A stretch of 7,308 bases of DNA from Succinivibrionaceae bacterium (GTDB lineage Bacteria; Pseudomonadota; Gammaproteobacteria; Enterobacterales; Succinivibrionaceae). Of this stretch, positions 6,641 to 7,308 are shown one piece after another. The number at the start of each line of letters is the position of its first letter. Positions within the stretch are counted from its first letter, which is position 1. Under the pieces are notes generated by a model. The model made no database searches. It was not told where the DNA came from and worked only from the letters and a program-made list of their open reading frames with translations. The DNA lies in contig DMTG01000107.1 in assembly GCA_003477345.1 (NCBI GenBank), positions 1-7,308 on the forward strand. The letters are read 5' to 3'. The position numbers and the translations under genes are program-made.

Positions 6641-7308
6641 ATGCATTATTACGATTCTCTAAAAGACCTGATAGGTCATACACCACTTTTGAAGCTGAAT
6701 CATTCAGGTTTTCCTGACAGCGTCAATGTCTTTGCCAAACTTGAGCTTTTTAATCCTGCTGGCAGTGTAAAAGACAGAACCGGGACATATATGCTGAGGG
6801 ATGCTCAAAGGCGGGGTCTTTTAAAAAAGGGCAGTACGATTATTGAGGCAACGGCCGGCAATACCGGACTTGGAATCGCCTTTGCCGCCCTGAACCTGGG
6901 CTACAGAGTTATTTTTGTGGTTCCTTTGAAATTTTCACAGGAAAAGCAGAGCCTGATGAAGGCATTAGGCGCCGAAATTATAAATACACCTAGAGAAGAA
7001 GGCATGCTGGGAGCTGAACGCAAAGCAGAAGAACTGCTTTCTGTCATAGAAAATTCAGTTTCTTTAAAGCAGTTTCACAACCAGGCAAATCCCCTGGCGC
7101 ATTATGAAACCACCGGGCCTGAAATCTATGCTGATCTTGATGGCCATATTGACTATCTGGTAGCCGGAGCCGGCAGCGGCGGTACTTATACAGGGGTAGT
7201 CAGATACTTAAAAGAGCAGAATCCTAAAATTCAGGGTGTTCTAGCAGATCCAGAAGGCTCTACCATGGGCGGAGGCGAGCATCACGACTACAACATAGAA
7301 GGAATCGG
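6641..7308 (+). CDS. mccA: Cysteine synthase / cystathionine beta-synthase-like PLP enzyme (MccA type), 3' end outside window
   Basis: The first 222 codons of a beta-family (fold type II) PLP enzyme, open to the window edge; the family usually has about 300 residues. GHTPLLKL (12-19) is the standard opening. K44 in NPAGSVKDR is the PLP lysine, and EATAGNTGLGIA (69-80) is the substrate-carboxylate loop. QFHNQANP (144-151), ETTGPEI (156-162) and the phosphate loop AGAGSGGTYTG (175-185) follow. The TAGNTG form, EKQSLMKALGAE, EGMLGA and the HDYNIEGIG end resemble Bacillus MccA/YrhA-type enzymes more than E. coli CysK (TSGNTG). MccA makes cystathionine from homocysteine and O-acetylserine, and the partner MccB-like gene lies 38 bp upstream. 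GGAAG (6631-6635) supports the start. Plain O-acetylserine sulfhydrylase activity cannot be excluded. The truncation is due only to the window boundary. Confidence 0.92.
   Translation, partial: MHYYDSLKDLIGHTPLLKLNHSGFPDSVNVFAKLELFNPAGSVKDRTGTYMLRDAQRRGLLKKGSTIIEATAGNTGLGIAFAALNLGYRVIFVVPLKFSQEKQSLMKALGAEIINTPREEGMLGAERKAEELLSVIENSVSLKQFHNQANPLAHYETTGPEIYADLDGHIDYLVAGAGSGGTYTGVVRYLKEQNPKIQGVLADPEGSTMGGGEHHDYNIEGI

Overview
The window looks like chromosomal DNA of a gammaproteobacterium. PntA and PntB resemble the Escherichia coli split transhydrogenase subunits almost segment by segment. Intergenic DNA is AT-rich; I counted about 26% G+C over bases 1-240, clearly below the coding DNA. The mix of an enteric-like pntAB with a phosphinothricin-acetyltransferase-type GNAT enzyme and a MccA/MccB-type sulfur pair (best known from Firmicutes) would fit an anaerobic gut lineage such as Succinivibrionaceae. 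That placement is inference only.

Layout. Bases 1-285 are an AT-rich non-coding leader. Bases 286-3345 hold pntA-pntB on the plus strand, 18 bp apart, encoding the proton-translocating NAD(P) transhydrogenase. A Rho-independent terminator with a GAAA loop follows at 3369-3396, and a second weak terminator-like hairpin lies at 3419-3437. On the minus strand, convergent with pntB, is a GNAT-family N-acyltransferase (3445-4017). Bases 4018-4488 are a 471-bp intergenic region rich in inverted repeats, with a candidate 33-codon leader ORF ending in a Cys-Cys-Ile-Cys-Arg run. After it come three plus-strand genes: a class I SAM-dependent methyltransferase of the leucine-carboxyl-methyltransferase (PPM1/TIGR00027-like) family (4489-5346), a PLP-dependent gamma-lyase/synthase of the Cys/Met metabolism family (5442-6602), and a cysteine synthase/cystathionine beta-synthase-like gene cut by the window end (6641-7308+).

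How the genes may work together. PntAB uses the proton-motive force to reduce NADP+ with NADH and supplies NADPH for biosynthesis. The last three genes suggest sulfur amino acid recycling: a methyltransferase consumes SAM and gives S-adenosylhomocysteine, and homocysteine derived from it could be converted by the MccA-like enzyme (with O-acetylserine or serine) to cystathionine and cleaved by the MccB-like enzyme to cysteine. This parallels the methyltransferase-mccA-mccB grouping known in Bacillus subtilis, but with a methyltransferase of a different family. The most interesting unexplained signal is the leader region before the methyltransferase, where cysteine codons sit directly on a strong inverted repeat that has an alternative pairing partner downstream. 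The second is an approximately 30-residue Ala/Thr-rich insertion in a membrane loop of PntB.
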